Position numbers and translations under genes: made by a program
Shown here: piece after piece, positions 1-5,490 of the stretch
Numbering within the stretch: the first letter of the stretch is position 1
Layout: each line of letters opens with the position of its first letter
Notes under the pieces: generated by a model
Database searches by the model: none
What the model was told of the DNA's origin: nothing
The model's input: only the letters and a program-made list of their open reading frames with translations
Origin: an uncultured Acidobacteriota bacterium
GTDB taxonomy: Bacteria > Acidobacteriota > Terriglobia > Terriglobales > Acidobacteriaceae
Direction of reading: 5' to 3'
DNA length: 5,490 nt
Assembly (NCBI GenBank): GCA_903832475.1
Contig: CAILBQ010000326.1
Coordinates: 1-5,490, forward strand

Positions 1-2247
1 GGGTTCATACGTCAGGGATATTCGAACCGTGGATCAACTACTTCTGATTTTGTAACATTTGGCGGGATTGACACACTTGCGTCGACCTCAAACACTTCGG
101 CAATTATCAGCATTCCCGTGCATAACGTGGTGGACGATCTTACGTGGAGCAAAGGAGCGCACACCTTCCAGTTTGGTGGGAACTATCGATACATCACCGA
201 TAATCGGCAAGTGGATGCGACACTTTATAAGCAGGCGAATGTAACGCCGTACTATCTGACGATTGGTAGTATCGCAGGACAAGGTACGAGTCTTGACCCA
301 GGAGCGTTTGGATATGCCCCAGTAGGACAAAACTTCTATAACGCCTATAACCATGCAATTTCAGACATAACGGGACTGATCACCCATGCTTCTGAATACT
401 TCAACTACAGAGTTACAGGAAGTTCGCTGGCGCCTCTGCCGGCAGGACAGTGGACCAAGCGAAGTTTCGTCGCGAGCGAGGCGGAGTTCTATGGGCAGGA
501 TAGTTGGAAGGTTAAGCCGAATTTTACGGTAACCGTAGGTCTACGGTATGGATTGCTTCAAACTCCGTATGAGTCTCACGGGCAGGAGGTGGTGCCGACT
601 TTCAATCTTGGCAAGTGGTTTGATAATCGCGCGCAGGGCGCTGCGATGGGGCAAACGGTGCAGCCAGACATTTCATTTGCGCAGGGCGGCAAGGCCAATC
701 ATCAGCCCGGTCTCTGGAATATGGACAAACTCGATCTTGCTCCTAGGTTCTCGGTTGCGTGGTCACCTATTAGCAAGGCTTCCATCCGGGCGGGTTGGGG
801 TCTCTATTACGATCATTTTGGCCAAGGTGTGGTGAACTCGTTTGATGCTCAGGGTTCGTTCGGACTTTCCTCTAATGCGGCTAATGGGGTTGACCAAGAC
901 GTGAATACAGCGCCACGTTTTTCAAGCGAGACAAGTGTTCCTACGAGCATTATTCCTGCCATTTCTTCGACGGGTACGTTGCCCACGACGCCCCCTGCCA
1001 TCCAAGCTCTCACATGGGGAATTGATGGTTCACTCAAGACGCCATATTCGCAAGTATTTGACTTTTCGGTTCAGTATGAGTTGCCGAAAGGGAATTCGCT
1101 CGAAGTGACTTATAACGGAAGGCTGGGAAGGCGCCTGCTGCAAATGCGTGATATCGCTACTCCACTGGATCTGACGGATGCGAAGAGCGGCACAGACTGG
1201 TTCGCAGCTGCATCACAGTTATCGAAAGATGTTGACGCGGGATTGTCGATCACCCAGGTCACGACTAACCCATACTGGGAGAATATGTTTCCAAATGCGG
1301 CGGGGAATGGGTATTCCGCTACGCAGAACATTTACAACGATCAGTTCAAGGCATTCCGAGGAAATGAAACCGCAGCACTCTACGACCTGGACCTAGGCTA
1401 TTACGGAAATACCCCAGTGAGTCAGCAATTCCGCTTCTTTGATCCACAGTACGCCTCCTTGTATGTATGGTCATCGGTAGGAACCAGCAGCTATCATGCG
1501 CTGCAACTGTCCTTTCATCACCCAATGTCGCATGGGCTAAGCGCGGACATGTATTACACATTTGCGAAATCCATCGACCTTGGATCGGATGCGGAACGTC
1601 TCGCTCCGAGTAGTTCTTCAGTTGGAGGAAGCGCTTTCAGCCAAATCATCAACGTGTATAACATTAAGGGTAATCGCGGCGTGTCTGACTTCAATACGAA
1701 GCATGCGATAACCGGGAATCTGCTGGCGTTGCTACCGTTTGGTCGAGGGGCGGCGTTTCTTCCCAATGCCAGTACTCTAGTGGATGAGTTGATCGGTCAC
1801 TGGAGTCTTACAGGATTAACGCACTGGACGAGCGGACTGCCATTTACGACGATCGATGGACTTGGATGGGGCACGGACTGGGCAGATAACAGCTTTGATG
1901 TTGCAACGAAGAAGATAGCAACAGGCGGGCATACGAATGTGTTCAAGGACCAGGCTGCTGCGCTGGCAAGTATTCGTGCTCCGTATCCAGGTGAAGCGGG
2001 CGAACGCAACAGCTTGAATGGCATGGGTTATTTTAGTGTCGATGCGGGCCTCACAAAAGTTTTCAAAATCAAAGAGAAGCAAGACTTGAAATTTGCGGCA
2101 GAGGCTTTTAATGTTACGAATTCGGTTCGCTTCGATCCGCACAGCATTGTTAACGACCCCTTTGGAAGTCCAACGGCGTTTGGTCGATATACTGCACTTT
2201 TAACGGATGGAAGACGGATGCAATTGTCGTTGCGATACGCATTCTAG
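1..2247 (+). CDS. TonB-dependent receptor, Oar-like, C-terminal beta-barrel part (5'-truncated by window)
   Basis: The reading frame is open from base 1 to the TAG at 2245-2247, giving 748 residues; the ATG at 118 is internal, because the frame upstream of it (for example RQGYSNRGSTTSDFVTFGG) is already receptor-like. The visible part is an outer-membrane barrel of alternating amphipathic strands rich in Tyr, Phe, Gly, Asn and Ser. Typical stretches are FQFGGNYRYI near base 167, TVTVGLRYG near 530, PRFSVAWSP and RAGWGLYYDHFG near 750-820, YHALQLSFHHP near 1490, and the late AEAFNVTNSVRFDP near 2100. It ends in QLSLRYAF, a final strand with C-terminal Phe as expected for BAM-assembled barrels. 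Members of this family usually exceed 1000 residues and carry a signal peptide, a carboxypeptidase-regulatory-like domain and a plug domain, which would lie upstream. They import large substrates, often glycans, using TonB energy; the substrate cannot be told here. The family is greatly expanded in Acidobacteriota. Confidence 0.93.
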   Translation, partial: GFIRQGYSNRGSTTSDFVTFGGIDTLASTSNTSAIISIPVHNVVDDLTWSKGAHTFQFGGNYRYITDNRQVDATLYKQANVTPYYLTIGSIAGQGTSLDPGAFGYAPVGQNFYNAYNHAISDITGLITHASEYFNYRVTGSSLAPLPAGQWTKRSFVASEAEFYGQDSWKVKPNFTVTVGLRYGLLQTPYESHGQEVVPTFNLGKWFDNRAQGAAMGQTVQPDISFAQGGKANHQPGLWNMDKLDLAPRFSVAWSPISKASIRAGWGLYYDHFGQGVVNSFDAQGSFGLSSNAANGVDQDVNTAPRFSSETSVPTSIIPAISSTGTLPTTPPAIQALTWGIDGSLKTPYSQVFDFSVQYELPKGNSLEVTYNGRLGRRLLQMRDIATPLDLTDAKSGTDWFAAASQLSKDVDAGLSITQVTTNPYWENMFPNAAGNGYSATQNIYNDQFKAFRGNETAALYDLDLGYYGNTPVSQQFRFFDPQYASLYVWSSVGTSSYHALQLSFHHPMSHGLSADMYYTFAKSIDLGSDAERLAPSSSSVGGSAFSQIINVYNIKGNRGVSDFNTKHAITGNLLALLPFGRGAAFLPNASTLVDELIGHWSLTGLTHWTSGLPFTTIDGLGWGTDWADNSFDVATKKIATGGHTNVFKDQAAALASIRAPYPGEAGERNSLNGMGYFSVDAGLTKVFKIKEKQDLKFAAEAFNVTNSVRFDPHSIVNDPFGSPTAFGRYTALLTDGRRMQLSLRYAF

Positions 2248-2267
2248 TTGGCGATTTGGGATCGCTG

Positions 2268-2300
2268 AGCCAGCCGGCAAGAGGTTGCCGGCTGGCTTTG
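2268..2300 (+). terminator. Probable intrinsic terminator after the receptor gene
   Basis: A perfect inverted repeat has a 13-base left arm AGCCAGCCGGCAA (2268-2280), a 4-base loop GAGG and a right arm TTGCCGGCTGGCT (2285-2297). It begins 20 bases after the receptor stop codon. The stem is GC-rich and is followed only by a short interrupted T stretch (TTGATTT), so it is not a textbook U-tract terminator, but the position and perfect pairing make transcript end or 3'-end protection the likely role. It separates the receptor from the lipid genes downstream. Confidence 0.75.
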
Positions 2301-2347
2301 ATTTGTGGGCGTGAATCTTTGCTCGACCGGTGGCAAAATGTGTGGTA

Positions 2348-2362
2348 GTTTCAGTGTTTCAG
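2348..2362 (+). repeat. Tandem GTTTCAG direct repeat overlapping the putative -35
   Basis: GTTTCAG occurs at 2348-2354 and again at 2356-2362, an 8-base period. It lies just upstream of the possible -10 at 2373-2378, where a regulator might bind, but two 7-base copies can arise by chance. Confidence 0.3.
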
Positions 2363-2378
2363 AGGTAACTGCTGTAAT
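2350..2378 (+). promoter_or_regulatory. Possible extended -10 promoter for the desaturase and following genes
   Basis: TGCTGTAAT at 2370-2378 fits the extended -10 form TGnTATAAT with one mismatch in the hexamer. A weak -35 candidate, TTCAGT at 2350-2355, lies 17 bases upstream and matches TTGACA at only 3 of 6 positions. Transcription would start near 2385, leaving a leader of about 24 bases before the ATG at 2409 and room for the ribosome binding site at 2397-2400. The location between a terminator and the first gene of the cluster is right, but this rests on short motif matches only. Confidence 0.3.
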
Positions 2379-2408
2379 TGTCTTTGATCAGCCCACGAGG
2401 CGCGTAAA

Positions 2409-3473
2409 ATGGAACACGCTGCCAGCATCGATGAGCAGAAGTGGCGTAAAGCGCCAATGATCTCGTTGGAGCATGCTGCCTCGGGGCGATATGCGAGCAG
2501 ACGGAACCGGTCAGACTATCCGATTCCGAATAACCTCAATCTGGTCCTTGCAGCCGCTCAAATGGTAGCGGCTTTGACGTTGCTATCATTGGCGTCCCAC
2601 GTACGAAATGACTGTGTCGTATTTGGCTATGCGTTCTGTTTTGCTTTCGTGATGCAGTGTGGATTCTGTCTCGCTCACGAAGTTGTGCATCGAAAGCTGC
2701 ACAGTCATCGGGGGTTAAATCTGTGCCTGGGAATCGTTCTTTTTAGTTTCTTTCCGGGAAGCCTGCATTTCTTCGAAGTTGCCCATCTACTTCATCATCG
2801 AAGAAATAGATCTGATGATGAGCTCGAAGATTATGTCTTACCTGGTGAAACTGCATGGTTAAAGCGGATGGTTTACTACCTGCTCATTTCCGGGTTGTTC
2901 TGGCTTTTACTCCCCCTTTCATCCATCGTCGTAGCATTGATCCCGCTCCAACGCATACGATTGCCGCAGCCGGACGTAAACGCTGGATCGTTTCGTAAAT
3001 TCGCGCAGTTCTTGAATGGCGTGAGGCCAGGGCGGGTCCGCAGGGATTTGCTGGTGGCGGCCATTGTTTGGACGGCAGCAATCGCCGAATTGCATTTGCG
3101 CTTAGGGGCGCTGGCGATTTGTTACGCGGTATTCGGGTTTTCCTGGGCGAGTCAGCAGTATATCTACCACGTTCGAACGCCTCGCCATGCGGTGCTTGGA
3201 GCGCTTGACCTGAAGATATGGAAGCCGCTTGGATGGCTTTATCTACATTTCAATTACCATCTGACGCATCATCTGGCAATGTGGGTTCCTTGGAATTACC
3301 TACCTGCTGTCGCCAGCCAGGCTCCCGAGCAAAGTTATGCGGCGACCTATGCGAGATTATTCAAGCCTCCGGAGAAGTTAGAGTATGCGTGGCCAAATGA
3401 ATATCAGACCGAAGGACCGCTGCCTTCCAAACCTGATCATCGGATGAATCCGAACATGGAATTGCCGTGGTGA
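2409..3473 (+). CDS. Membrane-bound fatty acid desaturase family protein
   Basis: This 354-residue integral membrane protein belongs to the fatty acid desaturase superfamily, non-haem diiron enzymes that insert a double bond (or sometimes a hydroxyl) into acyl chains using O2 and reduced ferredoxin or a similar donor. All three histidine boxes are present: HEVVH at residues 90-94, HLLHH at 126-130 and HLTHH at 284-288. The last sits in the phrase LHFNYHLTHH followed by VPWNYLP, a typical setting for acyl-lipid desaturases; YIYH (251-254) and GALDLK (264-269) precede it. Hydrophobic segments lie near 42-64, 69-89, 102-119, 154-180 and 213-245. The ATG at 2409 is chosen because GAGG (2397-2400) is 8 bases upstream; the next in-frame ATG (2457) has no clear ribosome binding site. 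The gene precedes the ADO- and AAR-like genes by 93 bp on the same strand, so it may set the unsaturation of their acyl substrate. Substrate and regiospecificity cannot be read; other oxidative roles within the superfamily, such as hydroxylation, remain possible. Confidence 0.88.
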   Translation: MEHAASIDEQKWRKAPMISLEHAASGRYASRRNRSDYPIPNNLNLVLAAAQMVAALTLLSLASHVRNDCVVFGYAFCFAFVMQCGFCLAHEVVHRKLHSHRGLNLCLGIVLFSFFPGSLHFFEVAHLLHHRRNRSDDELEDYVLPGETAWLKRMVYYLLISGLFWLLLPLSSIVVALIPLQRIRLPQPDVNAGSFRKFAQFLNGVRPGRVRRDLLVAAIVWTAAIAELHLRLGALAICYAVFGFSWASQQYIYHVRTPRHAVLGALDLKIWKPLGWLYLHFNYHLTHHLAMWVPWNYLPAVASQAPEQSYAATYARLFKPPEKLEYAWPNEYQTEGPLPSKPDHRMNPNMELPW

Positions 3474-3566
3474 AAGTAAGGGTTTCACGTCAGCTGATGT
3501 ATGGCAGAGGAGCAAAAGGCGCTCTATAAAGAATGATTGTTGTGAAGGATCGGTGAAAGAGGATAT

Positions 3567-4328
3567 ATGGCGAATGTTTGGACCAGTGATGAGGCGACCG
3601 GTGTACAAATGGCGTCTATTCCGCCGGATATTTCGGTTTGGCGGGATGTGCTTGCGCAGGCGGTGACGGGGGAGTTGATTGCGGCGTTGAACTATACCTC
3701 GCTTGCGGAGATATGCGTGGATCCTGAAGAGATTGCGGATGCTCTTGAGCATGCTGATCATGAGCGCGGGCATGCAGTGGCGTTCAGTAAAGAAGGTATG
3801 AAGTTGGGGATCGAGGTAATTGGGAATGTGGACGCGAAGTATTGGAAGAGGCTGCGGTCAGCATTTCTGAATGCAGTTGCGGATCGGGACTTTATTGGGT
3901 GTTTAATTATTCAAGAGATTATGCTGGAGTCCTTTGCCGTAGCGAGTTACGAACGGGTGGGGCGGGTTGCGCCAGGGTCCATGGGAGAGGTGTTTGCCGC
4001 AATCGCTGCGGAGGAAGCCGATCACATTGATCACGCAATGTCGATCCTCAAAACTGAACGCGACCGAGATGTTGAGGCGTTCGATGCGAAAGTGCACCGC
4101 TTGCATTTGGAAGTCATGACGACGCTTGCTGAAATGATGGCGAGAGACGACAAGAATGGACATTGCGAGGTGTGCCACGGCAATTGCGTCAAGCAATCGC
4201 TTGGAACCGTCGGACTTAGTACAGGAGAACTGCGGGGCGCATCACTGCAGCAGTATTTGAAGACGCTGGACCTACTTGGAATGCCGGGCGAGATTACGCT
4301 TGGATGGGTCATGCAATTGCCGGTTTAG
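3567..4328 (+). CDS. Aldehyde-deformylating oxygenase-like (long-chain fatty aldehyde decarbonylase) diiron protein
   Basis: The 253-residue protein aligns with cyanobacterial ADO (about 231 residues), a soluble ferritin-like diiron enzyme that turns Cn fatty aldehydes into Cn-1 alkanes or alkenes plus formate using O2 and external electrons. All six iron ligands can be placed: E36, E66 and H69 (in HERGH), E121 (in LESFAVASY), E150 and H153 (in EEADH). The spacings are 30, 55 and 29 residues between successive Glu ligands, against 28, 55 and 29 in the Synechococcus elongatus enzyme recalled from memory. Other matches are NYxxLAE at 42-48 and CLIIQ at 112-116, giving equivalents of Tyr39, Gln110 and Tyr122. 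Oddities are a cysteine-rich insert (C200, C203, C207) and G68 where cyanobacterial enzymes have Arg62. The start at 3567 has AAGAGGA ending 3 bases upstream, a rather short spacing; no better alternative was seen. The AAR-like gene follows after 19 bp in the cyanobacterial order. A changed substrate or reaction within the ferritin-like fold is the main alternative. Confidence 0.85.
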   Translation: MANVWTSDEATGVQMASIPPDISVWRDVLAQAVTGELIAALNYTSLAEICVDPEEIADALEHADHERGHAVAFSKEGMKLGIEVIGNVDAKYWKRLRSAFLNAVADRDFIGCLIIQEIMLESFAVASYERVGRVAPGSMGEVFAAIAAEEADHIDHAMSILKTERDRDVEAFDAKVHRLHLEVMTTLAEMMARDDKNGHCEVCHGNCVKQSLGTVGLSTGELRGASLQQYLKTLDLLGMPGEITLGWVMQLPV

Positions 4329-4338
4329 TAGAAGTCTC

Positions 4339-4344
4339 GAGGGG
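4339..4344 (+). promoter_or_regulatory. Ribosome binding site fixing the AAR start at 4348
   Basis: GAGGGG lies 3 bases before the ATG at 4348, with its GAGG core 5 bases away. An earlier in-frame ATG at 4276 would place the start 53 bases inside the ADO-like gene and add 24 residues that match nothing in the family, whereas MSTEFALIGH from 4348 matches the cyanobacterial N-terminus (MFGLIGH). The later start is therefore preferred. Confidence 0.7.
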
Positions 4345-4347
4345 TCG

Positions 4348-5442
4348 ATGTCTACGGAGTTCGCGCTGATCGGGCATCAAGAGAGCTGGGATGCAGCATC
4401 GGATGTCGTTTCTGCATTGCGCGGACCGGATCATCAGCCAATTCCAAAGGATGAGATCAGGGAGATACTGCCGTGGATTCCTCCGCGGGTAGTGTGCCAT
4501 GTGGATGTGCATTCGAAAGCCGGATATTCGTCGAGAGGGAGTTATATAGATTCATTCATTCCGCCGGATCGTCTTAGCTCAAATTATGTTCGAGAGAACC
4601 TGATCCGTGTTCACAAAGCGGCTGAATGTGCCATTCGGGCGGGGGCCAAGGTGGTGAGCCTTGGTGGTTTCAGTTCTATCCTGCTGGAAGGATCATTGGA
4701 CAAGTTGCCGGATCGTGATGGTACCGCATTTACTACGGGAAACAGCCTGACGGTCGCTTTTGTTGTTGAGGGCATCGTGAAGATGTGCGCGCAGCAAGGT
4801 CGTGAGCTAGCCCGGTCAGTGATGCTGATCGTGGGGGCTACGGGAGATGTGGGATCAGGTTGCGCGCGGTGCCTGGCTCCCATGGTTGGGCGAGTCTTGC
4901 TGCATGCAAGGAACGTGGGTCGGCTGGATACGCTCAAGAATGAGTTAGAGAGTAGTTACAGCCAGGTTGAGGTTGTATTGGACGGCGAAAGATTTCCCGC
5001 AGACGTGGATATCGTAATTTGCGCTGCGAGTGTGGCCTCTCCAAGTCTTTTGTTAAAGGGAATATCGCAAGATGCGATTGTATGTGATGCAGGCTATCCC
5101 AAGAATCTTCTGCCGTCGTTGTCGATGCACAGGAAAACCATGTTTCATGGGGGCCTGGGGCAGGTTACCGGTGGTATGACCTTCGCGCCGGACCTGAGTG
5201 GGGTGTTGAACCGGCATCCTTTTCCTGATGTCGCTCACGGATGTCTCTTGGAGGGGATGGTATTGGCGTTGGAGGGAAGATATGAGGAGTATTCAAAAGG
5301 CAGGGGATTGATCACCGTGAAAAAGGTAGAAGAGATTCATGCCATGGCAATGCGGCATGGAATCTGTCTGGCGCCATTTTATAACTCTGGCGGGGCTATC
5401 GAGAGTGTCGAAATGAGTGCTTCGGAAGGGTGCGCAGGATGA
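4348..5442 (+). CDS. Long-chain acyl-[acyl-carrier-protein] reductase (AAR-like)
   Basis: The 364-residue protein resembles cyanobacterial AAR (about 341 residues), a soluble NADPH-dependent enzyme that reduces fatty acyl-ACP, and also acyl-CoA, to fatty aldehyde through a cysteine thioester. Matches run the full length: FALIGHQES at 5-13, GSYIDSFIPP at 64-73, LGGFSSIL at 105-112, FTTGN at 128-132, the nucleotide-binding loop VGATGDVGS at 162-170, AGYPKNL at 248-254 and GCLLEGMVLALEG at 298-310. C299 lies where Cys294, the acyl-accepting cysteine, sits in S. elongatus AAR, followed by the shared GR..IT..K pattern at 318-325. The C-terminus runs about 20 residues past the cyanobacterial end (after MRHGICLAP). 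It is 19 bp downstream of the ADO-like gene, so the two very likely share a transcript and a pathway. The stop at 5440-5442 overlaps the next start. Family assignment is firm; chain length preference and acyl donor are unknown. Confidence 0.92.
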   Translation: MSTEFALIGHQESWDAASDVVSALRGPDHQPIPKDEIREILPWIPPRVVCHVDVHSKAGYSSRGSYIDSFIPPDRLSSNYVRENLIRVHKAAECAIRAGAKVVSLGGFSSILLEGSLDKLPDRDGTAFTTGNSLTVAFVVEGIVKMCAQQGRELARSVMLIVGATGDVGSGCARCLAPMVGRVLLHARNVGRLDTLKNELESSYSQVEVVLDGERFPADVDIVICAASVASPSLLLKGISQDAIVCDAGYPKNLLPSLSMHRKTMFHGGLGQVTGGMTFAPDLSGVLNRHPFPDVAHGCLLEGMVLALEGRYEEYSKGRGLITVKKVEEIHAMAMRHGICLAPFYNSGGAIESVEMSASEGCAG

Positions 5443-5490
5443 CCGAGGACAAGCAAGGCCAAGTAGCGTTATCCCAGTTATTGTTTGGTA
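5439..5490 (+). CDS. Start of an unidentified gene, translationally coupled to AAR (3'-truncated by window)
   Basis: An ATG at 5439-5441 overlaps the AAR stop codon (5440-5442) as ATGA, and GAAGGG at 5425-5430 lies 8 bases upstream. The frame stays open to the window end, giving 17 codons beginning MTEDKQGQVALSQLLFG. The 4-bp overlap implies coupled translation and therefore a product working with AAR. The stretch VALSQLLFG is reminiscent of the first helix of the dimerisation domain in acetylserotonin O-methyltransferase-like SAM enzymes, but 17 residues cannot establish this and the product is best treated as unknown. Confidence 0.7.
   Translation, partial: MTEDKQGQVALSQLLFG

Noticed and set aside
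1816..2142. 108-codon open frame on the - strand inside the receptor gene
   Set aside because: It lies wholly within the receptor coding region, whose protein is clearly family-like, and its translation has no domain features.
3505..3525. Short hairpin (AGAG..GC/GC..CTCT) in the 93-bp gap
   Set aside because: The stem is short and has an internal bulge, with no T run after it, so neither a terminator nor an attenuator can be supported.
3497..3529. Tiny open frame (10 codons) in the desaturase-ADO gap
   Set aside because: It has no convincing ribosome binding site and stops after 10 codons; a leader peptide role has no support.
3525..3530. TATAAA as a -10 for a separate promoter of the ADO-like gene
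   Set aside because: No acceptable -35 lies 16-18 bases upstream (TGGCAG at best); a single hexamer is too weak to call, although an internal promoter in the 93-bp gap is not excluded.
3378..3773. 131-codon open frame on the - strand spanning the desaturase-ADO gap
   Set aside because: It covers the ends of two well-supported + strand genes, is Arg/His-rich with no recognisable motif, and looks like an antisense shadow.
4164..4178. CxxCH as a c-type haem attachment site
   Set aside because: The protein has no signal peptide and belongs to a cytoplasmic diiron family, so haem ligation by the cytochrome c maturation system is improbable.
4276..4347. Upstream in-frame ATG extending AAR by 24 residues into the ADO-like gene
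   Set aside because: The added residues resemble nothing in the family, and a good ribosome binding site precedes the ATG at 4348, where the family-like N-terminus begins.

Overview
The window looks like part of the chromosome of an Acidobacteriota member, probably class Terriglobia (the Granulicella/Terriglobus/Edaphobacter group). The main evidence is the first gene, the barrel of a large Oar-like TonB-dependent receptor of a type strongly expanded in that group. This taxonomic call is inference from protein style; no rRNA or other marker gene is present.

Layout, all on the + strand: (1) bases 1-2247 hold the C-terminal 748 residues of the receptor, whose start lies upstream of the window. 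(2) Bases 2248-2408 are intergenic, with a perfect 13-bp hairpin that probably ends the receptor transcript, then a possible extended -10 promoter next to a short tandem repeat. (3) 2409-3473 encodes a membrane fatty acid desaturase with three histidine boxes. (4) 3567-4328 encodes a ferritin-like diiron protein that aligns with cyanobacterial aldehyde-deformylating oxygenase (ADO) and keeps all six iron ligands. (5) 4348-5442 encodes a protein that aligns along its length with cyanobacterial long-chain acyl-ACP reductase (AAR), including the NADPH loop and the catalytic cysteine. (6) From 5439 a further gene begins, overlapping the AAR stop by 4 bp, and runs off the window after 17 codons; its identity is uncertain.

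How the genes may work together: AAR would reduce acyl-ACP (or acyl-CoA) to a fatty aldehyde, and the ADO-like enzyme would convert the aldehyde to an alkane or alkene one carbon shorter plus formate. The desaturase upstream could set the unsaturation of the acyl chain, and the coupled downstream gene may act on the product or a precursor. ADO-AAR was described as the cyanobacterial hydrocarbon pathway, and the gene order here (ADO then AAR) is the same. Its presence beside an acidobacterial-type receptor, with a desaturase and a cysteine-rich insert in the ADO-like protein, is the most interesting content of the window. The receptor is probably an unrelated neighbour.
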